This document shows positions 10,488 through 22,405 of a stretch of DNA of 64,000 bases, one piece after another. Origin of the DNA: Phaseolus vulgaris (lineage: Eukaryota > Streptophyta > Magnoliopsida > Fabales > Fabaceae); assembly GCF_000499845.2 (NCBI RefSeq), contig NW_027174136.1, positions 1 through 64,000 on the forward strand, in the 5' to 3' direction. Position 1 is the stretch's first letter; each line of letters begins with the position of its first letter. Below the pieces are notes generated by a model that had not been told where the DNA came from, ran no database searches, and saw nothing but the letters and a program-made list of their open reading frames with translations. The translations under genes were made by a program, and so were the position numbers.

Positions 10488-11812
10488 ATTATTTTAACGT
10501 AATCAGAATTATTTATGCCTCGTTCGGCATCAGAGTTATCTTATTACTTTAACGTAATCAGAATTTATTATGCCTCGTTCGGCATCAGAATTATCTTATT
10601 ACTTTAATGTAATCAGAATTATTTATGCCTCGTTCGGCATCAAAATTATCTTATTACTTTAACGTAATCAGAATTTATTATGTCTCGTTCGGCATCAGAA
10701 TTATCTTATTACTTTAATGTAATCAGAAATATTATTTATGCCTCGTTCGGCATCAGAATTATCTTATTACTTTAATGTAATTAGAATTATTTATGCCTCG
10801 TTCGGCATCAGAATTATCTTATTACTTTAATGTAATCAGAATTATTTATATCTCGTTCGGCATCAGAGTTATTACTTTTATGTAATCAGAATTATTTATG
10901 CCTCGTTCGGCATCAGAATTATCTTATTACTTTTATGTAATCAGAATTATTTTTGCCTCGTTCGGCATCAGAATTATCTTATTACTTTAATGTAATCAGA
11001 ATTATTTATGCCTCGTTCGGAATCAGAATTATCTTTCGGCATCAGAATTATCTTATTACTTTAATGTAATCAGAATTATTTATGCCTCGTTCGGCATCAG
11101 AATTACCTTTTTACTAATGTAATCAGAATTATTTATGTCTCGTTCGGCATGAGAATTATCTTATTACTTTAATGTAATCAGAATTATTTATGCCTCGTCC
11201 GGCATCAGAATTATCTTAGTACTTTAACGTAATCGAAATTATTTATGCCTCGTTCGGCATCAGAATTATTCTGAATTATTTATGCCTCGTTCGGCATCAA
11301 AATTATCTTATTAGTTTAATGTAATCAGAAATATTGATGCCTCGTTCGGCATCAGAATTATCTTATTACTTTAATGTAATCAGAATTATCTATGCCTCGT
11401 TCGGCACCTGAATTATCTTATTACTTTAACGTAATCAGAATTATTTATTCCTCGTTCGGCATCAGAATTATCTTATTACTATAATGTAATCAGAATTATT
11501 TATGCCTCGTTCGGCATCAGAATTATCTTATTACTTTAATGTAATCAGAATTATTTATGCCTCGTTCAACATCAGAATTATCTTATTACTTTAATGTAAT
11601 CAGAATTATTTATGCCTCGTTCGGCATCGGAGTTATCTTATTTAATGTAATCAGAATTATTTATGCCTCGTTCGGCATCAGAATTATCTTATTACTTTAA
11701 TGTAATCCGAATTATTTATGCCTCGTTCGGCATCAAAATTATCTTATTACTAATGTAATCAGAATTATTTATGTCTCGTTCGGCATCAGAATTATTTATG
11801 CCTCGTCCGGCA
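10488..11812 (+). repeat. 55-bp tandem array 1, upstream of ZPR1
   Basis: Roughly 24 units of about 55 bp with consensus phrases GCCTCGTTCGGCATCAGAAT and TCTTATTACTTTAATGTAAT. Each unit has a small hairpin (ATGCC-TCGTTC-GGCAT) and holds ATCAGAATTAT twice, as if the unit arose from a shorter duplication. Some units are shortened or joined. Same family as the array at 22406-24882. Confidence 0.9.
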
Positions 11813-11900
11813 TAAATTCGATTTTTTGAATCCAACAAGTACTTGGGCAATGGACCCATACAATGACCCGACCAGAATAACTTTACCCGATGACGTGTAC
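11813..11900 (+). repeat. 88-bp direct repeat, copy 2 (right of array 1)
   Basis: Matches 10400-10487 along its whole length with a single visible change (GACCGG to GACCAG). It ends at 11900, immediately before sequence that leads into ZPR1. Confidence 0.9.
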
Positions 11901-12019
11901 CCTAGTTTCTTCCAGCGTCTTCCCCAACACAAAACAGGCTAATAGAAATCAGCATTCTACTTCTTTTGCACTCTGGTTGAAATTGAAGGTTCTCACAGTA
12001 AAACTTGTTGAATTGAGTA
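11901..12019 (+). promoter_or_regulatory. Probable 5' UTR and core promoter space of ZPR1
   Basis: Only 119 bp separate repeat DNA from the ZPR1 start codon. I see no clear TATA box here. Transcription either starts inside this short stretch or uses elements within the 88-bp repeat or array. Confidence 0.45.
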
Positions 12020-15000
12020 ATGGAAGGGAATGCGAAAAGCGACCAAATCGTGGATGTAGGATCGGTAGTGGAGGCCGTTTCAGCCGATGACGGTGATGCT
12101 CCTCTCTACAGCCTCGAAAGTCTTTGCATGCGATGTGGTGAAAACGTAAGCTTCTCCCCATTCTCCGCCACCTTTTCCTTTTCCTTTGGCTTTTCAATGA
12201 ATTCACTTTCTACTTTTTCGCGCACCTTTGGCGTGGTTAATTCAGGGATTCAATTCTCCATTCTTTTACTATTTTATTTACAAGCAACATTATTACCCGA
12301 GTAATTGAGTAATGAATATTTACATTTTTTGTGTGTTTCGTCTTTTGTGTTGTTCTATCCAGGGCCATGTTAAAAATCAAGGAAACAATTATTTATCGCT
12401 CAACAAATGAGTCAAATTCACCCTAAGTCTTAATATTGTATCTTCATCCAAAATATTTAAATTTTATCATCTGACTTGAATTTCTGTCATGTTTGTCAGG
12501 GGATTACAAGATTTTTATTGACTTTAATTCCCCACTTCAGAAAGGTATGTCTTGTCTATTGCTCCATTTGCTCTTGTGATTGGCAAGTGGTTACTGTTAG
12601 TAGGTATTGGGATATATCATATATGTAGTTAAATTTCATCTTTATTTCTGTCTTTCCTTATGTTTAGGCCTCATTCACTTTTCTCCCTGATGTTATTTAT
12701 TACATATTTCAATTAAATGAATTAGCATTATTGATTCACAAATTACATAATGGATCGTAATACATATTATTTTTATCTGCTGTTTCTTTTGTTTTGTCTG
12801 TCCATTAGTTTTCTGAAATATAACTCATTGTCACATTTACCTTTCCTGCAGATTTTGTTATCAGCTTTTGAATGTCCACATTGTGGTGAGAGGTAAACGG
12901 CCCTTTAGTCTATGCCCTCTCTGTGTGCGTTGAACATAATTAGTTCCTTTGATCTTCCTCTTAATTTTTCTTTCTTTTATAATTATTGATTTTATCTGTT
13001 AGGAACAATGAAGTACAGTTTGCTGGTGAAATTCAACCACGTGGTTGTTGTTACACTTTGAAGATTCCATCAGGCGAGCAAAAGGTTGGTTTGTTCAAAT
13101 TTCAATTCCCCATCCCCAAATGATTATTTTATATAACATAAGAAAACATATATGGCGCCTAGGTACTCCAATGCCTCTATTAGCTATCTTCTTCCCATTC
13201 AGTTAACATCCATGCTGAGGTTCTTGACACTAGTGACTGACTGTTAGGCAGGAAAATAAAGACAGCACTTGGAGGGTGTATCATAGAAGGAAATTTAAAA
13301 ATAAGGGTTAAGCGGGTTAGTTAGTTGTTGGGTTAGTTAGTTGTGGTGAGGGGGTCTTTAAATAAAGACCAACCTGCTGTGGGGGAGGGGATATCTGAAT
13401 TGTTGTAAGAAGTTGACAGGATTAAACCTGTGTGAAAGGAGCTATTCTCCTTTGTAACCCTTTTGGGTGTTCTGTTCTGCATTGTAATAAAACAGAGTTT
13501 TCTTTCTTCTTGCTGTGTTTGGGAGGGAATTCTGGTTTTTCTGTCTAGGAACCTAACAATGACCTAGTTTGAAGGATGGTTTTTCATACTTTTGCATCCA
13601 TGTTTAGCTAGAAGACCATTGTTGTTGAAATCAATATTTACCATGTAGGATCATACTATGCTATGAGTTGAACACACCCTAGAAAATCCCTTTCTTCTTA
13701 TTTATGAAGCCCTTCCCAATCCATTCGTGATCTTCTCCATCTTGGACTGTTCAACCTTTTCTTTGTCATTCCATTGTTGCCTTAGAGTATTGCCACCTAT
13801 AACTTTTATTATTGCACCTTCCTTTGGCTGTAGCAACATTTTCAGTTTAGTAATCCTTACCATAGAAGTTAATTTTGTGGGATTGAGCTTGACCCTATGC
13901 TCAAACTCTATGATGGTAACAAAGGCAATCCTAAATCAATTGTTGGGTCACCTACATTGACCAATTCCAGACTTATAGTCCTTGGCATAGGGGGTGTTGG
14001 TTCAAATGCATATTAATTAAGGACAATCCTTGCCCACCATAATTTGCAGCCACGTGCACCTTCATTATGGTAGGTGAGTGGGTAAGTATAAATCCCGCAT
14101 AAAACTTGGAAAATTGTGTGGTTAGGTTAAATCCTAAACCTAAATACTAAGATAGTTCAACAACATAATTTTCTAGTCAACTAATAAACAAATAGAATTA
14201 AGAATTTCTTTCTCACATTTCTGATTATACTATTTGGATACCTGACTTACTATAGTTATAACTTTTAAATCTAATTTTGTTTTAATGTAGTGATTTTGGA
14301 GGTTATTTTCTTTGTTTATGATATTCTTATGCATATGCACTATATATGTATAGTTTTGCATTTTATGTAAAACCATAGGATCTTACCATCCAAGTTAAGA
14401 TCCCCAATTTACGAGTTTTTAATCTCCTTATCCTAGGTAGAATATTGAGTTTAGCATTGTAAAGGACATCTATCATGTAATGATATAAAACTATTTGAAG
14501 CAAAATGCATGCAATCAAGATTGTAAAACTTGAGAGTTCATAGAAACTTGTGAAGGCTTTTGTAAACTTGACTCAAACTTGTAAGAGTTTACTTACCATA
14601 AAAAATATTAACAATAAATAACATAGTAATTATACATTTGAACTCCATAATAAAACAATTGTTAAAACAAAAACTTGGCAATAAAACAATACAGTCAACT
14701 ACAAAAGTAAAGCATCTCGGGTTGTCAATAATACATTTCTACTAAATAAGTTTAAACTACATCAAATAATTAAGAAATAAAATATTATCTCTAATACTTG
14801 TTATGGTGAATGTATGATTATTTGGGATTATCTTATTTTGATTTGTAAACTTGTCTTTGTGGTTTGCCGTTATGATGATTTGTTTATACAAGTGTCTAAC
14901 AAGTTTAATGAATGTAGATGCTAAATCGTCAAGTGGTTAAATCAGAATCTGCTACCATTAAGGTACTCAAATTTGTTTTGTTTATTTTCTTCATATTTAT

Positions 15001-18000
15001 ATAAACTTGTGTACCCTATTTCCTATTTAGATTGTAATCTTCAAAATTCTTTAGTTCATTAACACCTTGGTTCTTGTCTCTTTGAAGTCTAGGGCTAAGC
15101 CACATAGTCTTAGTTGAGCTGATATTATCTACCTACATACCTACATACCTATTTATCTGTATGTCTATTTGTTTACATAGATAGTTAGAAAGATAGATAT
15201 TTTTATGAAAGAAGTAATTTAAGATGTTGCTTATAAATTTTAATGACTAATCTGCTTCTATTATTAAAAATTTATAGTCTGCTTTGTAATAAATTTATTC
15301 AAAAGGCAACCTTATATGTATATGATTGTGCAGATACCTGAACTGGATTTTGAGATTCCACCAGAGGCTCAACGTGGTAGTTTGTCAACGGTACTTCTAA
15401 TACATATTTCAATTTACTTTGTTGTTTCCCATTCCTGGCAATGACAAGTTTGCTTGTTCAATTTTTTTTTCTGGGTAGGGCAGGGGGTTACCCATTATTT
15501 CATTTGTCAGTGAAAATCTCGAGTCTCAACATTGTATTTCTATTTAAGATGGCTAAATTTACTCCGCATGTGTATAATCATCTACTAATAAAACCTTAAT
15601 TATTCAAATAAAATTTGAATGTGTTGCGGCTACATGAGCTGTTAAACCTAATTAAGAGTTCAAAACCTACCTAAAATTAGTTTTTTTTGGGCCCATTTTT
15701 GACCCATTTAAAACATTATACTTATTGCAATCCACAATACATTTTTTTTATCTCCGCCACAACACCTTCCGCCATAACCCGTTATGGTTTCTGTTATAAC
15801 TTTATAAAGGATTTATGGGGTCTCCGATATGATCCGTTATTCAATATCGATAACATTGATGAGTGGTTAGTGGGGCAAGTAGATGATGATGATGATAATG
15901 ATAATGAAGAGGGGGGAAATGAGTTGGTTTTTGATGATGATTCCACTCTAAATTAGGCAACTGCTTATGAAGCTTTAGATGTTGGAGAACTAATAATTTA
16001 CACAAGACAAGTAACCAGTAAAAGAAAGCAACCATCAAGTGGTTGTGGTATTGTCATTGGATCTTCTCATGCTTCTAAGAAAGGTCTAGCTGCAACTCCA
16101 TCCCCAACAAGGAGGGGCAAAGGGAAGATTCAAATCGGGGTTGGGAATGAATTGCATGATAGCTTTGATTTTGAGTTTGAATAATTACTTAACTTTGACT
16201 AGAGTTTCTCTGAAGGGGAAGACGGGGGATATGCCCCCATTGGATAATATTGAAGAAGATTCGGATAGTTAGAAACATAAGATAAATATTACCATGTCCA
16301 ACTATTGGGATACGAGTCCCATTGGCAAGAGTAATGTAATTACCAGGAAAAGAAACACATGACATTAAAAGAGATGAGTGAGGTGTCATATGGTCTGTCG
16401 CACCAAAGTCTAGAACTCAAGAGTCCTTGCATAAATTTTAAGAAACATCAAAAGAGGAATTAGAGTTCTTACCAGTCATGGTTACGAAGCAAGTACCACA
16501 AGGTGGCTTACTGATAGACTCCATGAGAGATTTTAAACGTTCAATTTCAGCATGTAATGCAGGCATTCCATTGTCAATTGAAGAGGATGAAGGAAGATCA
16601 TCATTATTTAGTAGAGTTGCCGTGATAAGATAAATAGTAAGAATTTCTTAGTCTCCCTTGTAAGTATAATGAAACATTAACACAAAAAACTTCAGTGACA
16701 GTGAAAGGTCGTAGAAATAGGCCCCAACATTGTGAGCTCTAATACTAACTTAAATGAAATAATATGAATGAAAGAAGATTTTTATTCAATTATATTAATT
16801 GAAACAAGACATCAACCTTTATATATAGAAAACTTTAACCCTAGAGTAATTATTACAAAGAGATATCTAGAATCTTCTACAACTTCTAACAACTTCTAGT
16901 AGTACATTAATATCCTACTAACATGAAGCTTCTACTAGTACATTTAATATCCTACTAACAACAAGGAATGTAAATCGTGGGCATCAGAGAACTCTTAACT
17001 TTCTTTTGTGAAAATTCATGAACATTGAACAGTTGAAAATTTGTAATCAAATGATTCAACAATATCTTTTGTTGTGTAATTATAGGTGGAAGGGATACTT
17101 ATGAGAGCAACTGATGAACTTCAAGCCCTTCAAGAGGAACGCAAAGTACTATTTATTTCTGCGCTATATTTTTATTTGATGCATGCATTCTTCTTTAAAT
17201 AACTTAATTAATGTTATGCTTTCTACCCTCTAGAAAGTGGCTCCGGAGACAGCTGGAGCAATTGATCAGTTCTTGGTGAAACTGCGAGCCTGTGCAACAG
17301 GAGAATCATGCATCACATTTATTCTTGATGATCCTGTCGGAAACAGCTTTATTGAAAACCCGTAAGAGATTATACCTTGTAGAAGTATTTTTTTTAAATG
17401 AGTAAAAGTATTTTTATTAGAGAAGAGATTATAACAATAGAGGCTAAGGTATCCTCACATACAAGTAAATGACAAAAGGTATTCAGTGATAGCATATGAA
17501 TTAGCAACCTCCTGGATTTGTTGCTCAAGAGTGGAGTGTGGTTTAGTATGTAAAGTGCTGATCTCTGTATGGGCTAAAATTTAGTCACATTGTGCTTGTG
17601 CTTGACTTTGGATTGGATACATTCTTTTATGAATCACACCATATTGTACCTTTTAACTTATTTTAAATTGGTCAAGACAAACATGTATTTGTTGGTGAGG
17701 CAAACTTGTACCTTCATTTGGTACTTGGTAATATTAGTCCAATGTTTTAGCTAGTACTATTTTAAGTAAATGCAGAACACATTGAATAGGTTTGCACCAT
17801 CATCTGATCCATCGTTGACGATCAAGTTTTATGAGAGAACTCCTGAGCAGCAAGCATCATTGGGATACCTTGTTGATTCTGCACAGGCTGAAGGAACTCA
17901 TGTTGATGCCCCGGGAGGCGGAGAAGCTGTGACTACTGATCAAGTGAGGAGAGAACCACATGGATCAGTAGGGGCAACAGCTGGCCATCGTGCCATTGCA

Positions 18001-21000
18001 CAGAGTAACAGTGCAGAAATTGCTGAAGCCTTGTTTCGATATACTGCACCAGAAGAGGTACAATTGCTGAACTATATAGTTCTGTGTACTGAGCTTTGGC
18101 CTTATGTGTTTGTTTATTCAATGTCAAGTTGCTGCCTTTTTTTGACAGGTGATGACTTTCCCTTCTACTTGTGGTGCCTGTGCTGCTAGTTGTGAGACTC
18201 GAATGTTTGTCACCAGTATCCTCTTAGCACTTTTCATACTTCCCTTGGGATATTGTTTGATTATGTTACATTTCTTTAGAAGGATTCTGTCATTTTAAGC
18301 TCGATGTAAAATTTATTGGGTTAAAGAAGATTTATATTGTGTATGCAAGAGTACATAGCTTTGTGGGGTAAAATAAAATTATATAAACTATTGGGGCTTA
18401 TTTTTTTTTATTCCATGTTTGTATTTCAGTTGAAATTTGGAGCTTTAGCACCTTTTTGATCTGCAAAAAGTGAAATTACATAAAATAGGGGATAGTTTTT
18501 CTTTATTTCAACTTCCGTTGTGATTCTATGTTTCATGTATTTCAGTTGAAACTTGAAGCTTAGTGTCATCTACTTGGTGCTGAATAGTTTTTGGATAACC
18601 ATGTGTTCTATTAAAAATCCTGAACATGATCTACTTTCAAATTTCAGAAACTTGACTATGGATTTATGCTAGCTACACAACATTAATTTCAAATGAAACA
18701 TCTGTCTACAGTGTTGCATGTATTCTGATTGCTGATAGGGTAAAAACTAGATAATATTTATTTGCTTGCTTGATAACGGTCATACTCTTCAAAATATGCC
18801 ATGTGCCAATTTTATATTCTATATTATTGCTTAGCAATTTCCGGCATTTCTTCCACAAGCTGTTGATCTTAACAATGGACAGATATTCCTTACTTCCAAG
18901 AAGTAATTGTTATGGCATCCACATGTGATGCTTGTGGCTACCGCAACTCTGAGGTATGCTGATTTCTTGAGTGTAGCTCTGTCTTTTTAGGGCTGGAATA
19001 AACATTAATTTTCCATCTTGCAGTTGAAACCTGGTGGACGAATTCCTGAAAAAGGAAAAATAATTACTCTTTCTGTGAAAAATGTCAATGACCTGAGCCG
19101 TGATGTAATAAAGGTCTGTAATTCTTTGTGATCTTAACTAATTTCAACCCATCAGTTTCTTAATTTGTATATGTTTAGTGATGAATCATGGATCTTGTAG
19201 TTTATCCTTGCATTTAGAGAGCATATATTTTTTCTTGTTTCTAGTATGTAATTACTACAAATTGGGATCAGTAAAAGAAATCTCATTAGAAAAGAAGGTA
19301 GTTTGGACTTTGGTTATTGAGCTACTCAAATGTAGGGAAAAATGTAAGCTTCCAAACCTGTTTTGCAGAAAGTGTAAAGTAACTAAGGATAAAAACTAAT
19401 CATGAGTACTCTTTCAGTGCCACTTTAAAGTTTTGCAATTTATTTTGACATCTCCCTTGCATGAAGCTATAGCATTTTAAGGAATCAAATTCGCATTTTG
19501 GGGTTTTTAGAAGCCTGAAATGATTTTTTCATCAAGAGATAACCTAGAAACGTTAACACCAACATGTACTGTTTTCAATGATATATCAAAAGTTGTAATG
19601 ATACACACAGTCTTGCTAAGTTAACCTGTGAAATATGTCCTGATGGTACCCATATAGGCCTGACCATTTAAACATTATTTTATGCAATCTGAGATCTATA
19701 CATTTTATATCTATTGACTGAGTAGTTTGGTTTGATTAGTCTGATACTGCAAGTGTAAAAGTTCCGGAAGTTGACTTGGAGCTGGCAAGCGGAACCCTTG
19801 GAGGAATAGTTACAACTGTTGAAGGTTTAATTACAAGAATTAGTGAAAGTAAGTATCCTTCTATCAGTCACACAAACTATATAGGCAGCATCCTAATGAG
19901 ACAGGAGGAAGGAAAGGACATCGTAGTACCCATACACTTTGTTCAGCTTCAATTGTAACAAAATGATGAAAACATTTTTCTTTTCAATAGATCTTTCAAT
20001 TTTCAACCACTTGAGCATCATTATTTATTTCTTTCATTCCAAATAATCTATCTCAAATATGTTTTAAAAGTCTTCTAAATGCCAAATTTGTATCTGTTTT
20101 GGATGGGTGGAGTTTAAACTGTTCTCTTTTGTCATGTTTATGATGTTCCTGATCCCGTGGTGTGATTTAATTTTTAATATAATCTATTTATTTTTGCTAG
20201 AATGTATCAATGTAGAATATAATTTTATGTGATTTGTATGTACAGGCCTTGAGAGGGTCCATGGCTTTACTTTTGGAGACAGTCTTGATGAAAATAGTAG
20301 AAGCAAGTGGATAGACTTTAAAGCAAGGCTAAACAAGGTAATACGTGACTATTTTATGAGAGTTGGTTTAAATTTCTCCATATATGTTTACTATATAATT
20401 CTATTTATCAGGTTATTATTGCAATTTTTTATATTTATTCTTTACACAATGTTTTGTGGCTGACTGGGAAAAGACGGAAGAGGAGCAATACATAACTTCG
20501 GGCATTGTATATTCTTTTGTATTTCTAAAATAATCTTGTCTTTATTTCTTGTTCTCTTTTAGGAGGATATGTTGTCCCGTTTTGTACCTCTTTCGAAACC
20601 TCACTTTGAAAAATTTAGTAAAAAAGAAATGGACGACAAAGAGAATAGGGTTCACGGAATTTTAACCAAATGCATTGTAACAAGAAGGGTCACTTTGAGC
20701 AACAAAGACCTGTGGTCATATTCCATGCTACTTTTGGGCTACATTATGCCTCTTTAATACCAGCAACTAATAGACTGCATCGGTCTTTGTGTCTTTGAAT
20801 TTGAAGGCTTTGATTTGACTTAACCTATTTAAACTTATTGGTTCAAGGTCTTGGATCCCACTTTTTTTATCTGCATTCTTTCATTGTATGCAGCTTCTTA
20901 GCTTGGAAGAACCTTGGACTCTAATTCTTGATGATGCATTAGCCAATTCTTTTGTAGCACCTGCAACTGATGATCTGAAAGAGGACAATCAATTAGCTTG

Positions 21001-21574
21001 TAAGATTTCCAACTCAGACATCAAGCTATACTTTGAGCAGATAAAGTTCACATTTTTTGAGTTGAAATTCTGAATTCCATTTCCATGATGCCAATTCTTT
21101 TTCTATACATATGGAAAGTTGAAACATCAATTTTTTGTTCCTTAAAATATCTTATTCGATTCAACTATCGGAGTTGCTGGGGATCCCGAGTCCAGTATAG
21201 ACCATCATGTAAATAAACAAACAAACAGAAGTAGGTTTATTTCAGACATTTCCCCTTGTTGGGACTCGTGTTTCAACCTTTTGCTTTACAGTGTGCCCTG
21301 AGTAGCCTGCATAATTGGATTTGTGATGAATCGGTCTAATGTGCTGTATGTGTAAATATGATTCTGATTGTTTAATGCTGTGTTTAAATATGGTGCATAG
21401 TTTTTCATGTAAATATATTCATGTTTTGTGGTTTACTGTTTTGCAATTGGTATTTCTCCAGTTGAGGACTACAAGAGGTCATGGGAACAAAATGAAGAAT
21501 TAGGTCTGAATGATATGGACACCTCTTCTGCCGAAGTTGGTGATGCACCAACCAATACTTCTAAAACTGAGTGA
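12020..21574 (+). CDS. ZPR1: ZPR1-type zinc finger protein, 16 coding exons, 499 residues
   Basis: Exons: 12020-12145, 12500-12544, 12852-12892, 13003-13084, 14918-14962, 15334-15390, 17086-17145, 17234-17361, 17790-18057, 18149-18215, 18883-18953, 19024-19113, 19740-19848, 20246-20337, 20894-20999, 21462-21574. All introns are GT-AG; the exons sum to 1500 bp (499 codons plus TGA) with no internal stop. The family signature is two C4 zinc fingers, each followed by a ZPR1 domain: Cys36/39/65/68 (CMRC, CPHC) and Cys292/295/321/324 (CGAC, CDAC). Other hallmarks are GILMRA and GLITRI before the alpha-helical hairpins. In eukaryotes ZPR1 binds translation factor eEF1A and shuttles between cytoplasm and nucleus; yeast work ties it to eEF1A folding. 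Introns 4 and 6 are swollen by transposon relics. The gene looks intact. Confidence 0.95.
13242..13558 (+). mobile_element. Solo LTR (317 bp) in ZPR1 intron 4
   Basis: Ends are TGTTAGG...CCTAACA, a 7-bp inverted repeat. Flanks are CTGAC and ATGAC, a 5-bp target duplication with one mismatch. TTTAAATAAAG near 13356 and AATAAAACA near 13487 fit a promoter and a polyadenylation signal in the + direction. No internal region is left, so an element was reduced by recombination between its LTRs. Confidence 0.75.
15760..16184 (+). pseudogene. hAT-like transposase C-terminal relic in ZPR1 intron 6
   Basis: One frame reads [13 protein letters not shown]...[11 protein letters not shown], a stop, ATAYEA, then [10 protein letters not shown]. 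This resembles the acidic tail and end of plant hAT dimerisation-domain proteins (EWLMG..., LVFDDDDLTW...). The TAG sits where Trp is usual, a TGG to TAG change. Only the C-terminal end is present. Confidence 0.5.
16186..16990 (-). pseudogene. Copia-like fragment (protease region, primer site, LTR remnant) in ZPR1 intron 6
   Basis: On the minus strand, near 16400-16270, a frame reads GATDHMT...[15 protein letters not shown], typical of the Ty1/copia protease and the part just after it. Further upstream (16738-16752) lies TAGTATTAGAGCTCAC, similar to the tRNA-Met primer site, followed by AT-rich probable LTR. The rest of the element is absent. Confidence 0.6.
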
Positions 21575-22039
21575 AGATCATGTAATTTCCTCTCCTCACA
21601 CCCCAACCAAAACAAATGGAAGTATTTTTGTGATAGTTTGATATCATCGAGAGAATGGAAAAGTCTGTTGTCTTGAGCCTCATTTCATTGGCTTATTGAT
21701 ATATTTTAATGTAAGCCCATTAACTTGTATCATCCGTTAGAATAGTTGTCTGAAAAATGTAACTTCGTGAGTTAGTAAGTTAATTGCTTTTTATTTTTAT
21801 TTTTCTGGTTTTGTGGCCATCTGATTTTATTTCTTAGAGCAATTTTTTTCTTCTTTCCCCTTTTTAGCACAGCGGCGATAATTATCAAAGGTTGTTATCA
21901 GTGAATGTGAATATTAGTATCAACAAAGTATTTCGATTAAGGATTGGTAGGATATTGAAAATATTCATGGTTAGTAATAAGAAAAGGAAGATAAGGAAAA
22001 ACAGTAAATTAATTATCAACGAGTATTCTCAAAGGTGAT

Positions 22040-22162
22040 TGTTCTTACAAAAAAGGGACCAAGAACACTCAACCCTAAACCCTAAGAACCGAAACGATAA
22101 GATGGCCTCCTTCTTGATCTTCTGATTTCGGGCTATACTCTCGGTTTGCTATTGGGCTGGAC
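22040..22162 (-). mobile_element. Fragment of LTR A downstream of ZPR1
   Basis: Matches the first ~107 bp of the LTR at 7737-7843, starting at the same TGTTCTTAC end, apart from an extra 16-bp telomere-like insert at 22071-22086. At 22162 it jumps to sequence that matches 10243 onward, so about 2.4 kb present upstream of ZPR1 is missing here. Confidence 0.85.
22071..22086. repeat. Short telomere-like insert
   Basis: AACCCTAAACCCTAAG is two units of the plant telomere repeat (CCCTAAA), present here and absent from the matching position of LTR A near 7768. Confidence 0.7.
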
Positions 22163-22317
22163 CTAAAACAATTAAAACTAATGCTAAAACATAACTTGTT
22201 TTTTTTTTATTAAATAAAATTAAACATTCATCATAGTAACCTGCAAGGTAAAATGCAATTTATTTTAAACACATTAGATTGAATAAAACTCATCCAACAG
22301 TTTAAATGTCAACCGTG

Positions 22318-22405
22318 TAAATTCGATTTTTTGAATCCAACAAGTACTTGGGCAATGGACCCATACAATGACCCGACCAGAATAACTTTACCCGATGGCG
22401 TGTAC
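22318..22405 (+). repeat. 88-bp direct repeat, copy 3 (left of array 2)
   Basis: Same repeat as at 10400 and 11813, with GATGGCG for GATGACG. The preceding 22163-22317 also matches 10244-10399, so array 2 keeps the left flank of array 1. Confidence 0.9.

Noticed and set aside
10488..11812. CRISPR-like regular repeats
   Set aside because: Units are contiguous 55-bp tandem copies without unique spacers, in a plant genome.
20569..20757. 62-codon frame in ZPR1 intron 14
   Set aside because: Joining exons 14 and 15 directly keeps the conserved ZPR1 frame; this frame matches nothing I know and ends in a stop.
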